The translations under genes were made by a program, and so were the position numbers. From Perognathus longimembris pacificus (lineage: Eukaryota; Chordata; Mammalia; Rodentia; Heteromyidae): a DNA stretch of 64,000 nucleotides. Shown here piece after piece: positions 22,826 to 34,538 of the stretch; the first letter of the stretch is position 1; every line of letters starts with the position of its first letter. A model generated the notes under the pieces. The model was given only the letters and a program-made list of their open reading frames with translations. It was not told the DNA's origin and ran no database searches. The DNA lies in NCBI RefSeq assembly GCF_023159225.1, contig NC_063164.1:73145300-73209299 (forward strand). Direction: 5' to 3'.

Positions 22826-23395
22826 GACCCAAAGAAACATGGACTCTATGGTCTCCCTTATTGGGAATAATTAGTACAGGTTTAGGCAAGTCATAGCAGA
22901 GCATCACAAGAGCCCAATAGCTATACCCTTATGAACACATAAGATGATGCTAAGTGAAATGAACTCCACGTTATGGAAACGATTGTTATATCACAGTTGT
23001 AACTACTTTCAACATCCCATGTGTGTATGTAGCTTCTACTATTGATGATGTTCTTGTATCACCTTCCTGTGGTTGTACCTACACTATCTCTGTAATCTTA
23101 TCTGAGTATATTGGAAACCGTGTATACTGGTATTAGAAGTAGGAAATTGAAAGGGAATATCAAAATTGAGAGACACAGGGTAAAAAAAGACAAACAATTA
23201 CAAAAGCAATACTTGCAAAACTATTTGGTGTAAGTGAACTGAACACCTCAGGGGGGAAAGGGAAAGTGGGAGGAGGGAGGGGGGTATGAGGGACGAGGTA
23301 ACAAACAGTACAAGTAATGTATCCAATGCCTAACATATGAAACTGTAACCTCTCTGTACATCAGTTTGATAATAAAAATTTGAAGAAAAAAAAAG
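22826..23395 (+). mobile_element. 5'-truncated L1, end of ORF2 and long 3' UTR
   Basis: Begins at the last ORF2 codons (agacccaaagaaacatggac) and includes the whole long-form 3' UTR with a G-rich tract at 23250-23293, ending catcagtttgataataaaaa and an A-tail. I could not find a convincing target-site duplication. Confidence 0.9.
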
Positions 23396-24020
23396 CTAAT
23401 GGCAGTTTTCCTTGGCTTGTTTTTATTTTCATACTACTCAGCTTTTTCTCATAAATAATAGCATATGTAATGTGCTGACAATAAAGCTACAAGGAATAGT
23501 ATTAAAATAAACCCCTAAGGAATAAATCTTGTGATCCCGTGATATAGCATTCAGGGTCACAATGATGTTTAAGAATATAAGGGAAAAAAAATGTCTTTTT
23601 TCCTCGAGTTCTGGAGACTGACTTGCTCATTTGCTCTGCACATGAACTACATCCTACTTTCAAATGAGACACCTTTAAATGAAATTAAGGAGGATATTTG
23701 TCAAGGAATATGAGTTAATAATGTCATTTTCCAGAAAGGTAAGTGTAGCATAGAATATATTATGGATAAATTAAGCAACTGATTTTAAACAGCACTTAAA
23801 GTAGAAAAATACAAAGAGTACTTAGCTATTCATTGAAAACATTTATCATTATTTAGTGATTTAAACAATATTTTCTTTCTAAAAAGTATGATTAAATTTC
23901 AACATTGACTTGCCACATGGTTCTCATCTGAAACATGGTTCCATGTAAAATTAGAAATGCTCCTCAGTATCTTTATTTGGGTAGGGATAATCCCTTGTGT
24001 CCCTTAGAAACACCTTTGTC
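23396..24020. other. Unique non-coding DNA
   Basis: No gene or repeat recognised. Confidence 0.5.
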
Positions 24021-24021
24021 A

Positions 24022-24245
24022 TGACAGGCACAGTGGTTCAAGTCTGTAACTAGAGTTATTTAAGAGGCAGAGATAGGAGGATCCTGGTTCAAGGCCAGTC
24101 TGGCTGTTGGAGTTTACAGTCTCCCAACCTGATAGGATAAAGTGTGCTGTTAACTTCCACCAACACTAGGAAACACAAATAGGGGGATTGCAGCTCTGAC
24201 TAGGCCCAGGCATAAAGTGAGAACCTTCCTTGAAAATGACAAGGC
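24022..24245 (+). mobile_element. Old B1-like SINE
   Basis: Opens with ggcacagtggttcaagtctg and has ggcagagataggaggatc, diagnostic of the 7SL-derived B1 core. The rest is diverged and ends without a clear tail. Confidence 0.65.
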
Positions 24246-24319
24246 AAGAAAGGTTGATAGATTGACCTGTCCTGGAAAACATGGGGTGAGTTTAATATTT
24301 TTCAGCATGGGGATGGGAA

Positions 24320-24552
24320 AGGATTTATTTTGTTGGTAGTAGGGCTTGAAATCATGGCCTAGGTGCTATCTCTGAGCTCTTTTGCTCAAGGGTACCATTC
24401 TACCACTTTTCACTATAGTTCCACTTCCAGTTGTTGGGTGGTTAATTTGAGATAAGAATGTGAGGGATTTCCTGCCTGTGTTGGCTTCGATCCACCATCC
24501 TTAGAGTTCAGTCTCTTGAGTAGCTAGGATTAGTGACCCACTGGTGCTGGCA
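24320..24552 (-). mobile_element. Composite B1 + Geo-type SINE
   Basis: On the minus strand the first half is B1-like (gccagcaccagtgggtcac and aatcctagctactcaagag) and the second half is the same monomer that forms the right half of IDL-Geo (plus-strand ctcttttgctcaagggtacc and attctaccacttttcac are its reverse). It is older and more diverged than the dimeric SINEs. Confidence 0.75.
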
Positions 24553-25860
24553 AAAAATAATTTCTTAACAAGGAATATAAAAAAGAAATACTGTCACAAT
24601 CTTGACCACTCTGGACAACAAAATTTTCTAAACAGCCTGAGGCTTCTTAAGAACTAGCAAATCATCAAAGTCTTCTATTTTATGCTATTCTCTTTACATT
24701 AGTTTTTATTTTGGATTTGGACTTATTCTTCAAATTGAGTCTCATCTTTGCTTTATAGATCATTTTTTACAAAGTACCCATAAACCAGCAAGTTCCGGGT
24801 GAAATTTTAGATCATTCCTGGGAAATCTATGATAATTTGTTCAGTAAAAGTCTCTTAGATTTAACTAGCAATTCAAAAAGTGGAACAAATTATCCAAGAT
24901 ATTGAATTTAATAGGTTAACCGTACAATGCTTAGTGGGAAAGTGTTCAGGAATACAGCTGATGTTCACAGAGTCCTTCAGGGTCTAGAACAAGTTACAGC
25001 ATACAAAAACATGGTATGCACACAGGAGAACCACTGACAGGTAGCAAAAGGCAACAAGCAGTACGTTCTCAGCCTATTATCCTTAATTTGAGCAAACAAA
25101 ATATCCCATGCTGCATAGAGTGTACCTAATGATTGCTCATGAGGTTTGCATCTAAGCCTTACTGGCTGCACACATTCAAATTCATTGTCAGTTTGGGCAA
25201 AAACAATTCTAAACAAACAAATGGATGCATTAATTTTATTGTTGGATTGAGTATAATGAAACTTTTTAAAATGTTTTTAGTGGAGCTCTGTAAGTAACTG
25301 GAATACTATCTAAATTTTGATAACTGACAGTAAGATATAATCAATCAACACCTCTGTTAGTGAATAGGAGCTAATAAATGACTCTTGAATTTCCATGTAG
25401 CTTGATCTAATTCAGATATATGAGTGAATGTTCTTTTCCTCTTTTTCTGTATGATTACATTTGGCTCAATCACACAAAAACAATTAGAAAATAAAATATG
25501 TTGCTTAAATAATGCTTATACAAACAAATGAATGTACTTTAAGAAGTCTCAAATGGTGTACTATGTAAAATTGAAATAAACTTTTAATTTTCATACAAAA
25601 AAGATCTAGTGAATAAGTACTAAGCTTAATTTCTGCTGGAGTGTACAAATTTATATTAATGAATATGGCATTATTAAAATCTGTTAAAATATGCTTGCAC
25701 ATGCCATTTAAAATCACCAAGGAAAACTCACATGCGTTTTCTTCACAATGAATTCCGTGTGTCAAATCTTGTGCTTCTGTTAAAAAGGCAGAAAACTGTT
25801 GCTCTTCTCTCACAGACTCTATCTGGTGTACTGATATTCAAGAGTCATCTTTTTTTAATT
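24553..25860. other. Unique non-coding DNA
   Basis: Frames at 24977-25216 and 25505-25813 lack homology that I recognise. No repeat class assigned. Confidence 0.5.
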
Positions 25861-25867
25861 GTGCTGG

Positions 25868-26089
25868 AGATTTTCTTTTTTTTTTTTCAAATTTTTATTA
25901 TCAAACTGATGTCCAGAGAGGTTACAGTTTCATACGTTATGCATTGGATACATTACTTGTACTGTTTGTTACCTCGTCCCTCATACCTCCCATCCCTCCT
26001 TCCCCTTTCCCTTTCCCGCCATGAGGTGTTCAGTTCACTTACACCAAACAGCTATGCAAGTATTGCTTTTGTAGTTGTTTTGAAAGATC
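25868..26089 (-). mobile_element. L1 3'-end fragment
   Basis: The T-run is followed by tttttattatcaaactgatg, the reverse of the long-form L1 3' end, up to agtattgcttttgtagttg. It is 5'-truncated near the sense-strand sequence acaaaagcaatactt. Confidence 0.9.
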
Positions 26090-26632
26090 TATTCACATAT
26101 GTTTGGAACTGACAGCTTTTTCTTTTGGTTGATGAACTTCCTATGCATACTCTGAAGATGCTTTCCTCTGTAAAAGACTTTATGTAGGCAGCTGGTGGTG
26201 ATGAATCCTGATATGCTAAGAGCTGCTAGCTTTTTACTGTTGACAAAGTAGTTTTGATCTTTACCTTTGTATCAGAGACACTCTTCGATATATTCTTAAT
26301 AGAATGTATAAGTGTATATACATCTCTCTCTGTGTAATGGAAAAGCAAGCATAAAATGAGCTCTACTCTCAAGAAGGGGTAACATGGAATAAATACCAAA
26401 TTTTCTGTGTGTACAGGACATAAAATATGTGTGTGAGACCATATCAGGTTACATGATTGTTACTTCTGTGAACCAGTTATCAAAACTCAATAGAAATTGA
26501 AGCCATGAGTGTTGTACTGGATGCTTCTTGTTTAGAGAGATATTCAATGTTTTCATATTTTTGTTTTTGTTTTTTCTTTTGGCAAATTTTATTTTCCACT
26601 TTCTGGATCTTGGCTCATTTTTCTGATCAATT
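26090..26632. other. Unique non-coding DNA
   Basis: Lies between two L1 3'-end fragments of the same orientation. No gene seen. Confidence 0.5.
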
Positions 26633-26784
26633 CTTTTTTTTCCCCAAATTTTTATTATCAATCTGATGTACAGAGAGGTTACAGTTTCATACGTTAGGAG
26701 GCCTTGGATACATTACTTGTACTGTTTGTTACCTAGTCCCTCATACCCTCCTCCCTCCTCCCCCTTTCCCTTTCCCCCCATGTT
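26633..26784 (-). mobile_element. Very short L1 3'-end fragment
   Basis: T-run, then tttttattatcaatctgatg to cccctttccctttcccccca. It is cut off inside the G-rich tract (sense strand). It lies 0.75 kb from a similar fragment at 25868 and was inserted separately, since both have their own tails. Confidence 0.9.
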
Positions 26785-27373
26785 TTCATGTTTTAAAGAT
26801 TAATTCAGAAGCTTCAGATTCACATTGTGTTTCAGAAGAGACTTAAAATACTTTATCTTCATAAAATCATCTCGATTTGAAATGTCTTTGTAGAAAACAT
26901 AGTCTGTGGCTGAACTGAAAAATGTATTCTAGTTTCCAAATAACTAACAAATTAATCAAGGCTTGAAGAAGAGCTATTAGTTTGCATTTTTATAAACTAC
27001 TCTGGGAAAATGATAGTAGTTGAAGCATGTTCTGCATCACTTGTGATATAAAACTAATAGGATAGAAAATTACTTTGAGAAGAAAGTGAGTTCACTATTA
27101 GATAATTGGCCCTTTTTAGTTAAAATTATTCAATAACTGGCTGACAATCAGAAAACATAGCATTTATGATGCTGAAATAATGTCTGTTTACATGAAAATC
27201 TTTATATTTGAAGACATGTATTCTTTTTACTATGTAAGTGGAATATAAGTCAGCAAGAAGCATAAACTCAGATTTTTTTTAAAGGGAGCTATATTAGGTA
27301 TCCCACAGACTCTGAGTTCGCAATAATTGTTTTAACTTTTATGGTCATTATAATTCTTTCTGGGCTTATAAAA

Positions 27374-27422
<49 letters not shown>

Positions 27423-28014
27423 ATGTATTCAATACCTGGTGGAAATAAGTTCTAATAAAAATTATACTGGAATTATGCATGAATGAAAACAAAATTCCAA
27501 CTTTCACTTTATTTGAAAAGGTGGGTAGAGATGAAAATAAGGTATAAGCCATGACACTATGAAAGGAGAACATGCTGGGAAAAGGAGGAGTAGCAAGAAA
27601 AAGGACTCATATTGAAGTATTGCTATGGTTGGGGTTGTAAAAATAAACAGGCCTTTTAGATAATATATGAGGAAAGAAGTACCTGGCTATGAAGACAGTT
27701 TGGGTACTTAGAAGGATTTCTGACAGCTGCTACTATATCATTTCACCACTGTTTAATGGAAAGACAAAGAAAGCCTATTAATAGGGTTGTTCAATTTATT
27801 ATTTATAGAACTGGCTGCAACTATTCAACATCTTCAATACATAGTTTTCTGAACACTACAAAGGAAAAAAAATAGTTTTCTATCTAGAATTAAAAATAAT
27901 AAATATGAAATACCTAGCACAGTGACCTAGTTAGAACTAATTAGATGAACAACAAATGTTAAAATTCTTGTATTGGAACTGACTGGGAATATTTCTTAGA
28001 TTTCTTTTTCATAG
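26785..28014. other. Unique non-coding DNA with a GT microsatellite
   Basis: Apart from the (GT)n at 27376-27421 no gene or repeat is recognised. The long minus-strand frame at 27289-27573 only translates the microsatellite. Confidence 0.5.
27376..27421. repeat. (GT)n microsatellite
   Basis: About 23 uninterrupted GT units, long enough to be length-variable. Confidence 0.97.
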
Positions 28015-28162
28015 GATAATAATAGCTTGTATTTCTTGAGTGTCTATTCTCTACCTGGCATTATCCTCAGTGTTTAACATAATCAGTAAATACTTGGCTA
28101 TACACCGTTTTATGTATGAGCAAGAGAAGTGGAGGAATGTTAAGAAACATGTCCAAAGTTAG
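28015..28162 (+). mobile_element. MIR SINE remnant
   Basis: Collinear with MIR: taataatagcttgtatttct, cattatcctcagtgtttaac, then a decayed 3' part ending aacatgtccaaagttag. Its presence shows ancient, slowly changing DNA in this part. Confidence 0.8.
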
Positions 28163-28170
28163 CTTTTATT

Positions 28171-28640
28171 TTGTTTCAAACTGCCTCAAAAACTAAGAGA
28201 TTAAAACAACAATTGTTTATTTAGACCATGATTTTATATGTCAGCAACCAGGGTCAGGATCCACTTGCTGGATTTTCTGGACTTACCTGAATTCAGATAG
28301 GTATCCTCAGTCAGCCACCTTAGTAGCTAAAACTAAGTGGTCAGGGATAGCTTTGGCTACTGTAGTCTAGTCTTGCTCCACATAGCCTCTTGTGCGCCTG
28401 CATGGCCTGGGCTTGTTTACCTGGTGATGAGGAGAGTTCTAAATTAATGGTAGCAAACTAAACTTGCTTGAAGCCTAAGCTTCTAGCTGGTACCTTTTTA
28501 CTTTTACTATATTCAATTGGCCACAACAAGTTATAAGCTAGCCCACACAAAACCTAAAACAATGCAAATACAAGAAGGAATGAAGGAGTAGGAGCCGTCC
28601 TGAAATTTACTGTGCTCTGCCTCTGGCCACATTTCTTATT
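28171..28640 (-). mobile_element. MLT1-like LTR (ERVL-MaLR) remnant
   Basis: The plus strand shows agagattaaaacaacaattg, the reverse of the typical MLT1 end (tgttgttttaagccac...). It continues with gggcttgtttacctggtgat and ttcaattggccacaacaagt, also typical of reversed MLT1. It is non-coding and old. Confidence 0.65.
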
Positions 28641-29424
28641 TCTATTCACATGAAACAATTTCTCATTTCAGGATCCTGAAACTATGGCATGGGCTTGAAC
28701 TCTAGAATTCTAATATTTGTGTAAAGTCCACGTGAATTTGATCAGATACAGATATGCTTTGATCTGACCCAGAAACTAAAAAAAAAATAAAGAAACTTTA
28801 TCATTTCCACAAATATTCAACATACAATGTTATTACAGGGATGGGTTAACTTCAATACCCATCACCACTTGCTATAGGTAGAGACAGAGGCAGACAGAGA
28901 CAGAGGGACAGAAATAGAGACAGAAACAGAGAGATTAAAATTGCAGCAGTTACTAATAGCAAATTTAAAACTTACATGAGAAAATGCAAGACTCCTTTCC
29001 CTGCTGGGAGTAGAAGACGCTGTTCTTAAGGCAAGGTTGTGTACCCAGGAAGTAGTTTCTTAATTGGTTTCTATGCATGATCATTAGCTCCAAGCCCTGG
29101 ACTTTAGATGCTGTTCTCTAGCATGTGTTTCCTTTTCAATTTCCTTCCATAGTGTTTTGATAAACTTTCTGTCTGTTTCTTGCTTCTAGGAAAGGCAGAA
29201 GTCAGATATCTTTTAAAAATAATTTGACCCAAATCATTCTTTTTATATCCAGGTTAATGATGCTACTATATATGTCATTTCCACCAAGTCATTATGGACT
29301 TAGATTTGCTTTATTTTCAGTCCATTTCTTAGTCATATCCATTAACATGTTCAGGCCATGCATTGCTATATAGGCTTAATTCTTACTTCAGGATTTTGCG
29401 TATGTGAAATGATAGTGTTAAGAA
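28641..29424. other. Unique non-coding DNA with a GACAGA-rich stretch
   Basis: 28873-28938 is a degenerate (GACAGA)n purine-rich tract. No gene recognised. Confidence 0.5.
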
Positions 29425-29640
29425 ATTGGGAAACAGCTAGGTGTCACTGGCTCAAATCTGTATTCCTAGATATAAAGGAGACTGAGATGGGAATCATGGT
29501 TCAAATCAAGCCTGGGTACAAGTCTATGAAACTGGCATAGTGCTGAGACCAAGAAAGAAAATGAAGAAAAGGAAGGAAGGAAGGAAGAAAGGAAGGGAGA
29601 TGAGGGAGGAGAAGAGGGAAGGAGGGAGACAAGAAACTGG
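29425..29640 (+). mobile_element. Old B1-like SINE with purine-rich tail
   Basis: Decayed B1 features: ctggctcaaatctgtattcc, gagactgagatgggaatcat and ggttcaaatcaagcctggg. A (GGAA)n/(GGGA)n tail at about 29570-29635 has grown from the A-tail. Confidence 0.7.
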
Positions 29641-30224
29641 GAAAGTTTTTATCTATTGAGTTTATAAACAACATGTTATCTAATAAAGTGTTTTATATTT
29701 CTCAATAAAGCATAATGGAATGACATCCTTGAAACAATCATTTTCCTCAGGAGGCTTCGTTTTATTTTCAGGATTTTTGTTGCTGGAAAGACTAAAGATA
29801 GGAAATAATTTTATATTCCCTCCCAGAAAATTGTGTCCCCACTATATCTTTTCTCAAAACTCTCTGTGCAAGCTGGCCTATCCTTTATTTAAACCCTTTC
29901 TTTCACATTGTACCTATATGCAGCTAACACAACCATATGACCCTTCACTATTCTGTAAAGGAGTCTGTAGTCAAAATCAAAAGTTTGTTATATTCATTGG
30001 CTGTCTTTCAAGTTTCCATAGGCAATATTTTTGCCAATTATTTTATCCTAAAAAAACACACACCATTTTCTTGTAATCTCCAATAACAATTTGCTTTATT
30101 TTCTCCCCCAGCACTTGCTGAGAGTTTGTTTGCCATTTTTTCCATCCTCTGCTCAGTGCTTACTGCCAATGGCACTTATTTTAGATTTTTTGTATGGCAG
30201 CACCTCAATTCTAGGAACCAATTA
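29641..30224. other. Unique non-coding DNA
   Basis: The frame at 29720-30076 has no recognisable domain. Nothing else was seen. Confidence 0.5.
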
Positions 30225-30650
30225 TTTCTGCATCAGTTAGCTTTTCCCATGTTAAGAAAAGAGAAAATCATGAAATTTAGTATCTTAAAACACATCCATT
30301 TCTTTTCACTTTTGAGCTCACAATCTTTAACAGAGGCCGGGCTCAATTGAACGGAGCCTGCAGTCTGCTTTCCAGTTAGTTGAACTAGCTGATGTAGAAT
30401 CCACTCAGCTGAGCTGACCATATTGGTTGCATGCACTGCTCATCATCCTGCAAGGCTTTTTTCCCATGGCGATTGGCCAGGGTTCCAAGACAATCAATAG
30501 AAGCAAGCTAAGCCTTAGAGGACTCCATTTGGAACTGGGACCCCATCACTCTGCTGCGTTTTATGGACCAAAACAAGTGGCAGAGCGAGAAAAAATGTAG
30601 GAAAGGAAAATGGACTCCAGATCTTGATGTAAGGCACTTCAAAATAACAT
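30225..30650 (-). mobile_element. MLT1-like LTR remnant
   Basis: Contains cttttcccatgttaag, ttagtatcttaaaacacatc, gagctcacaatctttaac and ccgggctcaattgaac, a pattern like a reversed MLT1 end. Diverged; exact family and edges are uncertain. Confidence 0.5.
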
Positions 30651-31234
30651 TATGAAGTCTGCATAAATACCCAATGTACAAAAAAAACTGAGGTTTATTT
30701 TTAATATACTTTATGTTATCCCCTCACTGCCAGCAAATCTTGTCACAGTTATCCTTTTCAGAAGGCATGCTACAAATTCATTGTTATGCATTTGAAAAAG
30801 TATGACTGTGACTTCACCCAAACTATTGTCTTTTCCTGGGGACAGATGTTGATTGTCTAGCCAAAGAACTCTGCCTGCCATATATCTTCTATTGATTCTT
30901 CTAATTGTTGCCTCCTCCCATTGTGCAGGGCCCATGATGATTTCTCTACTTCTCTACCTCTCTCTTCATAACTTTACTCAGGTGAGTCAAGCCCTGCTTT
31001 TGTTTTTTGGAATGGTTTCTCATATCTTACCCAACTCATACTTTTCATCAGCATCAATCAATCATTCTTTGGCATAGAAACCCATCTACCTAGCTCCTGT
31101 GAAACTGATTGCATGAACAAGGCCTAGACTCTCTCTTCCCATTATGTACTATCTTCCTTCTGTTCACCCAACTTTGTTTGCTTTTCTCATAAGTTATGAT
31201 TATCAACTCAAACATGTTCTGGATATGTAATTTT
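30651..31234. other. Unique non-coding DNA
   Basis: The hydrophobic frame at 30853-31077 has no initiation context, splice partners or family signal that I can see. Confidence 0.45.
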
Positions 31235-31320
31235 ATTTTCTGTGCACTACTGGGAATCAAACCCAAAGCCTCATTCATGCTGGGCAAGTGTTCTACTACC
31301 AAAATACATCCCCAATCCAA
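31235..31320 (-). mobile_element. ID-like (tRNA-Ala-derived) SINE remnant
   Basis: The minus strand reads a degenerate A box (ggtagtagaacacttgcc) and B box (gggtttgattcccag). A single monomer, diverged. Confidence 0.7.
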
Positions 31321-32435
31321 TGTAAATTAGTTTTTATAATCCACAGGGGAAAATAAGTATAACTTTAATATTAAGATTCTAGCATTTTTTTCATATTATG
31401 TAACACAGTACACCCATAGTGTGAATCTAGATGCTACTCTAGCCAAAGGTTAGGCTACAGACTCCTGTAAACATCATCCATAAGCATATATGAACATAGG
31501 ACCTCTCAGTTTATGGCCAGAAAACCCCAATATGATCCTCACTTACATGCAGAATACAACACTCAGCTCAGTACATTTCCCCTAAGGAATATGTAAGTTC
31601 TCCCAGTATGGGCTCTGGTCCATTACTATGATGGTGGTTTCTCGTTCTTGAAAATACAGCTGCCACTGTAGAAATCAATAAGATTTATTATTACTTATTT
31701 TGTTATGCAAAAGTACATAATTAAGGAAATTCCTACATTATGAAGCCTTATCTCACATTCATTAACACATGAACCTGCTACTGGGTTTGATTCCCATTAC
31801 TATATAAAAATAAAATTACATATTTCATACATGTGTTTGAGTAGATAATTGTAACTTATGAGGAAATTTGTTGGTGATATGTTATTTAAAATCTAACAAT
31901 GCAGAGAAGAAGGATTGAGCAGTGACCTGTTCAACAGTCAACTCCATGATTTTCAGATTATAAAGAAAAAAAGTACATTAGACAAGAATGTTTAAGTTTT
32001 GTGATAAAATCTGAGCATCCCACTATTTTTGGTCAAAATAGTTCTTGATTGAGAAATTTCATATGTACAGAATCAGACACCCATTATTAGTTGAATTGCT
32101 GATTAATACCCTTTTCCCATGAACTTCTGCCACAGCTTTATTTTCATAATTGTAGGAACTGAAGTTCAGCTATTTCTAGGGAGGTAGTAATGTTGATAAG
32201 GAGAAAGTAGGATTTTATTTATTTGTCAGGTCCCAGTTGGAAAGACTCATGTTGTTTCCATAGCCTTCTTAGCTACTTAAACCAATTTATGTTGCAATAT
32301 TCATGCAGAAAGGGACAAGCCCTTCTTATCCTGTATAATGGAAATGCCAAAACTTTCCTAATGTCTTCCATAACTCTGGAGGTATTTTCTTAATAAAAGC
32401 GAGGAAAGAGTTGGATGCAAGTTTCAAGGACATTG
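31321..32435. other. Unique non-coding DNA
   Basis: No gene or repeat recognised. Confidence 0.5.
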
Positions 32436-32448
32436 AAAAAAGAGAGAG

Positions 32449-32665
32449 CTGGGCTGGGGATATGGCCTAGTGGCAAGAGTGCCTGCCTCATATACATGAG
32501 GCCCTGGGTTCGATTCCTCAGCACCACATATACAGAAAATGGCCAGAAGTGGCGCTGTGGCTCAAGTGGCAGAGTGCTAGCCTTGAGCAAAAAGAAGCCA
32601 GGGACAGTGCTCAGGCCCTGAGTCCAAGCCCCAGGACTGGCAAAAAAAAAAAAAAAAAAAAAAAA
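32449..32665 (+). mobile_element. Dimeric IDL-Geo-type SINE
   Basis: Begins ggctggggatatggcctagt; A box-like and B box (ggttcgattcc) elements are intact in the left monomer. The right monomer ends ccaggactggc, then about 24 A's. Flanked by agagagag on both sides (32441-32448 and 32665-32672). Confidence 0.93.
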
Positions 32666-32672
32666 GAGAGAG

Positions 32673-34302
32673 TTGACATAATCTGGCATGTTAAAACCTT
32701 CAGGTTGATATAGAATTTTTAAAGTTGAATGACTTTGTGCATCTGTGTTAGTTTTCACTTGGTTGCCTGGTAGCAGAAATAAAGGGAACAGGTAAGTGGG
32801 AAACTGGAGTGTATATAAATCCCATTGACAAATTAGCAAAATGAGGAGTTATCTTTAAAATAGTGATTGTAAATTTTGGCACCATTATATGTTTTCATAT
32901 TCTTTTGGATTTTAATAAATTCCATGTAACCAAATCTCTAGTAGTACCAAGCCAATGCTACTATAGCCAAAGGCCACAGATGACTGGAAGGAAGCTACTT
33001 TTTACAATAAAAAAAACAACATAAAAGCTGACACTTAGAACTGTATTCAAGCCCAGTAGTTCTTATACACTAGATGTGAGACTTCAGATACCTGGCTTAT
33101 TTCAATCCTTCTATCTTTATCAAATTTGTTTTCTGTTCTTTAGTTGATATTTTATGACCTGTTGTCATATTTAATTGAAGTATTTAGTTGAAATATTTAA
33201 TTGCCACAAGAATATACAACTCAACTGCACAGAATTAAACCAAAAAGCTACATATTTGCAAGACTGGACAAGAAAACCACAGTGTGACTCTAAAGGCCTA
33301 TTTAAACTCCATTGTGTATTTATTTATAAATAATAGCTCTCCTGACATTTGTCTTAAAGCATAAAATAATTTTAGATGGTTCTGAATTATTCAAGTTAAA
33401 AACTACGTAAATATATACCACAAGAATACTTTATTATTTGTATGCACACATTTTTGTGCACATTTTACCTCTTATTAATTCATGTCTCTTGACATCTGGT
33501 ATAGATCATAAAAACATATATTCCTTTATTACTTTAAGTCGATACACTAGTATTGTACTCCACAAGAAAATCATGCATACAACATGACACATTCATAGGT
33601 AAACACATATATACATATTAATGTACATACACACATCAACATGCATACATCCCCCCACATGCATGCATATATACACACAAACATATATAACAGACATGAA
33701 TGCCCTCTTTTCCACCTCTTATGCATACATATATTCTGTCCATATGTACACATACACATAAACACAGAGACAAATATCAACTGGAAAGATTTTTAAAAAA
33801 TTAAATAGAAATTTGCTCTAGTATTGACTGAGTTAAAGAATGTTATTAACTAAGAAATAATTTAATACTAGTTTTGAGAGTTGTAGATGAAAGTCAGTAT
33901 GTTATTTTTTAAAAATAAAGGTGCATTTGTGAGCAGGCCTATATTTATTTCTAGAACAAGCTCAGTTTTTCATTGGAATAAATAGACACATTTAGGTTTA
34001 TAAGGTATGAAACTTGCTTGTCATACCAATAAACTCATTTAAATTTGGACTCTAATGAAAAGTATCAATGCTTAGAAAATACAAAAGGGAAGTACTTTTA
34101 TCAACAATTTAAAATATTTAAGAGGTTACTTGCTTATGTTTTAAGTAAAACTATATGGGGTTGGTCTTATTCTAGCAAAAGTAGATATAGTCCTAAAACA
34201 AAATTATATATGAGTCAAAATATATGCTCATTTATTTATGCTCTCTGGCCTTTAGTTATATAAAATTACATATGAAATCGAAACTAAAAATGAAAGAACA
34301 AT
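32673..34302. other. Unique non-coding DNA
   Basis: 33560-33770 is rich in scattered CATA/CACA units; the minus-strand frame there is a by-product. No gene recognised. Confidence 0.5.
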
Positions 34303-34312
34303 CCAGGTTCTT

Positions 34313-34528
34313 TTTTTTTTTTTTTTTTTTTTGGCCAGTCCTGGGGCCTTGGACTCAGGGCCTGAGCACTGTCCCTGGCTTCTTTCCGCTCAAGGCTAGC
34401 ACTCTGCCACTTGAGCCACAGCGCCGCTTCTGGCCGTTTTCTGTATATGTGGTGCTGGGGAATCGAACCTAGGGCCTCGTGTATCCGAGGCAGGCACTCT
34501 CGCCACTAGGCTATATCCCCAGCCCAAA
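34313..34528 (-). mobile_element. Dimeric IDL-Geo-type SINE
   Basis: T-run, then ggccagtcctggggcc to ccccagccc. The target-site duplication ccaggttctt lies at 34303-34312 and 34529-34538. Closely related to the copies at 3898 and 22108. Confidence 0.95.
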
Positions 34529-34538
34529 CCAGGTTCTT

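Noticed and set aside
26546..26790. Possible target-site duplication tgttttcat around the short L1 end at 26633
   Set aside because: The left copy is about 80 bases away from the T-run, so the match is more likely chance.
27289..27573. Minus-strand frame with a His-Thr run
   Set aside because: It reads through the (GT)n microsatellite.
30853..31077. Hydrophobic frame starting like a signal peptide
   Set aside because: Pyrimidine-rich DNA gives hydrophobic translations by composition; no exon structure or known family.
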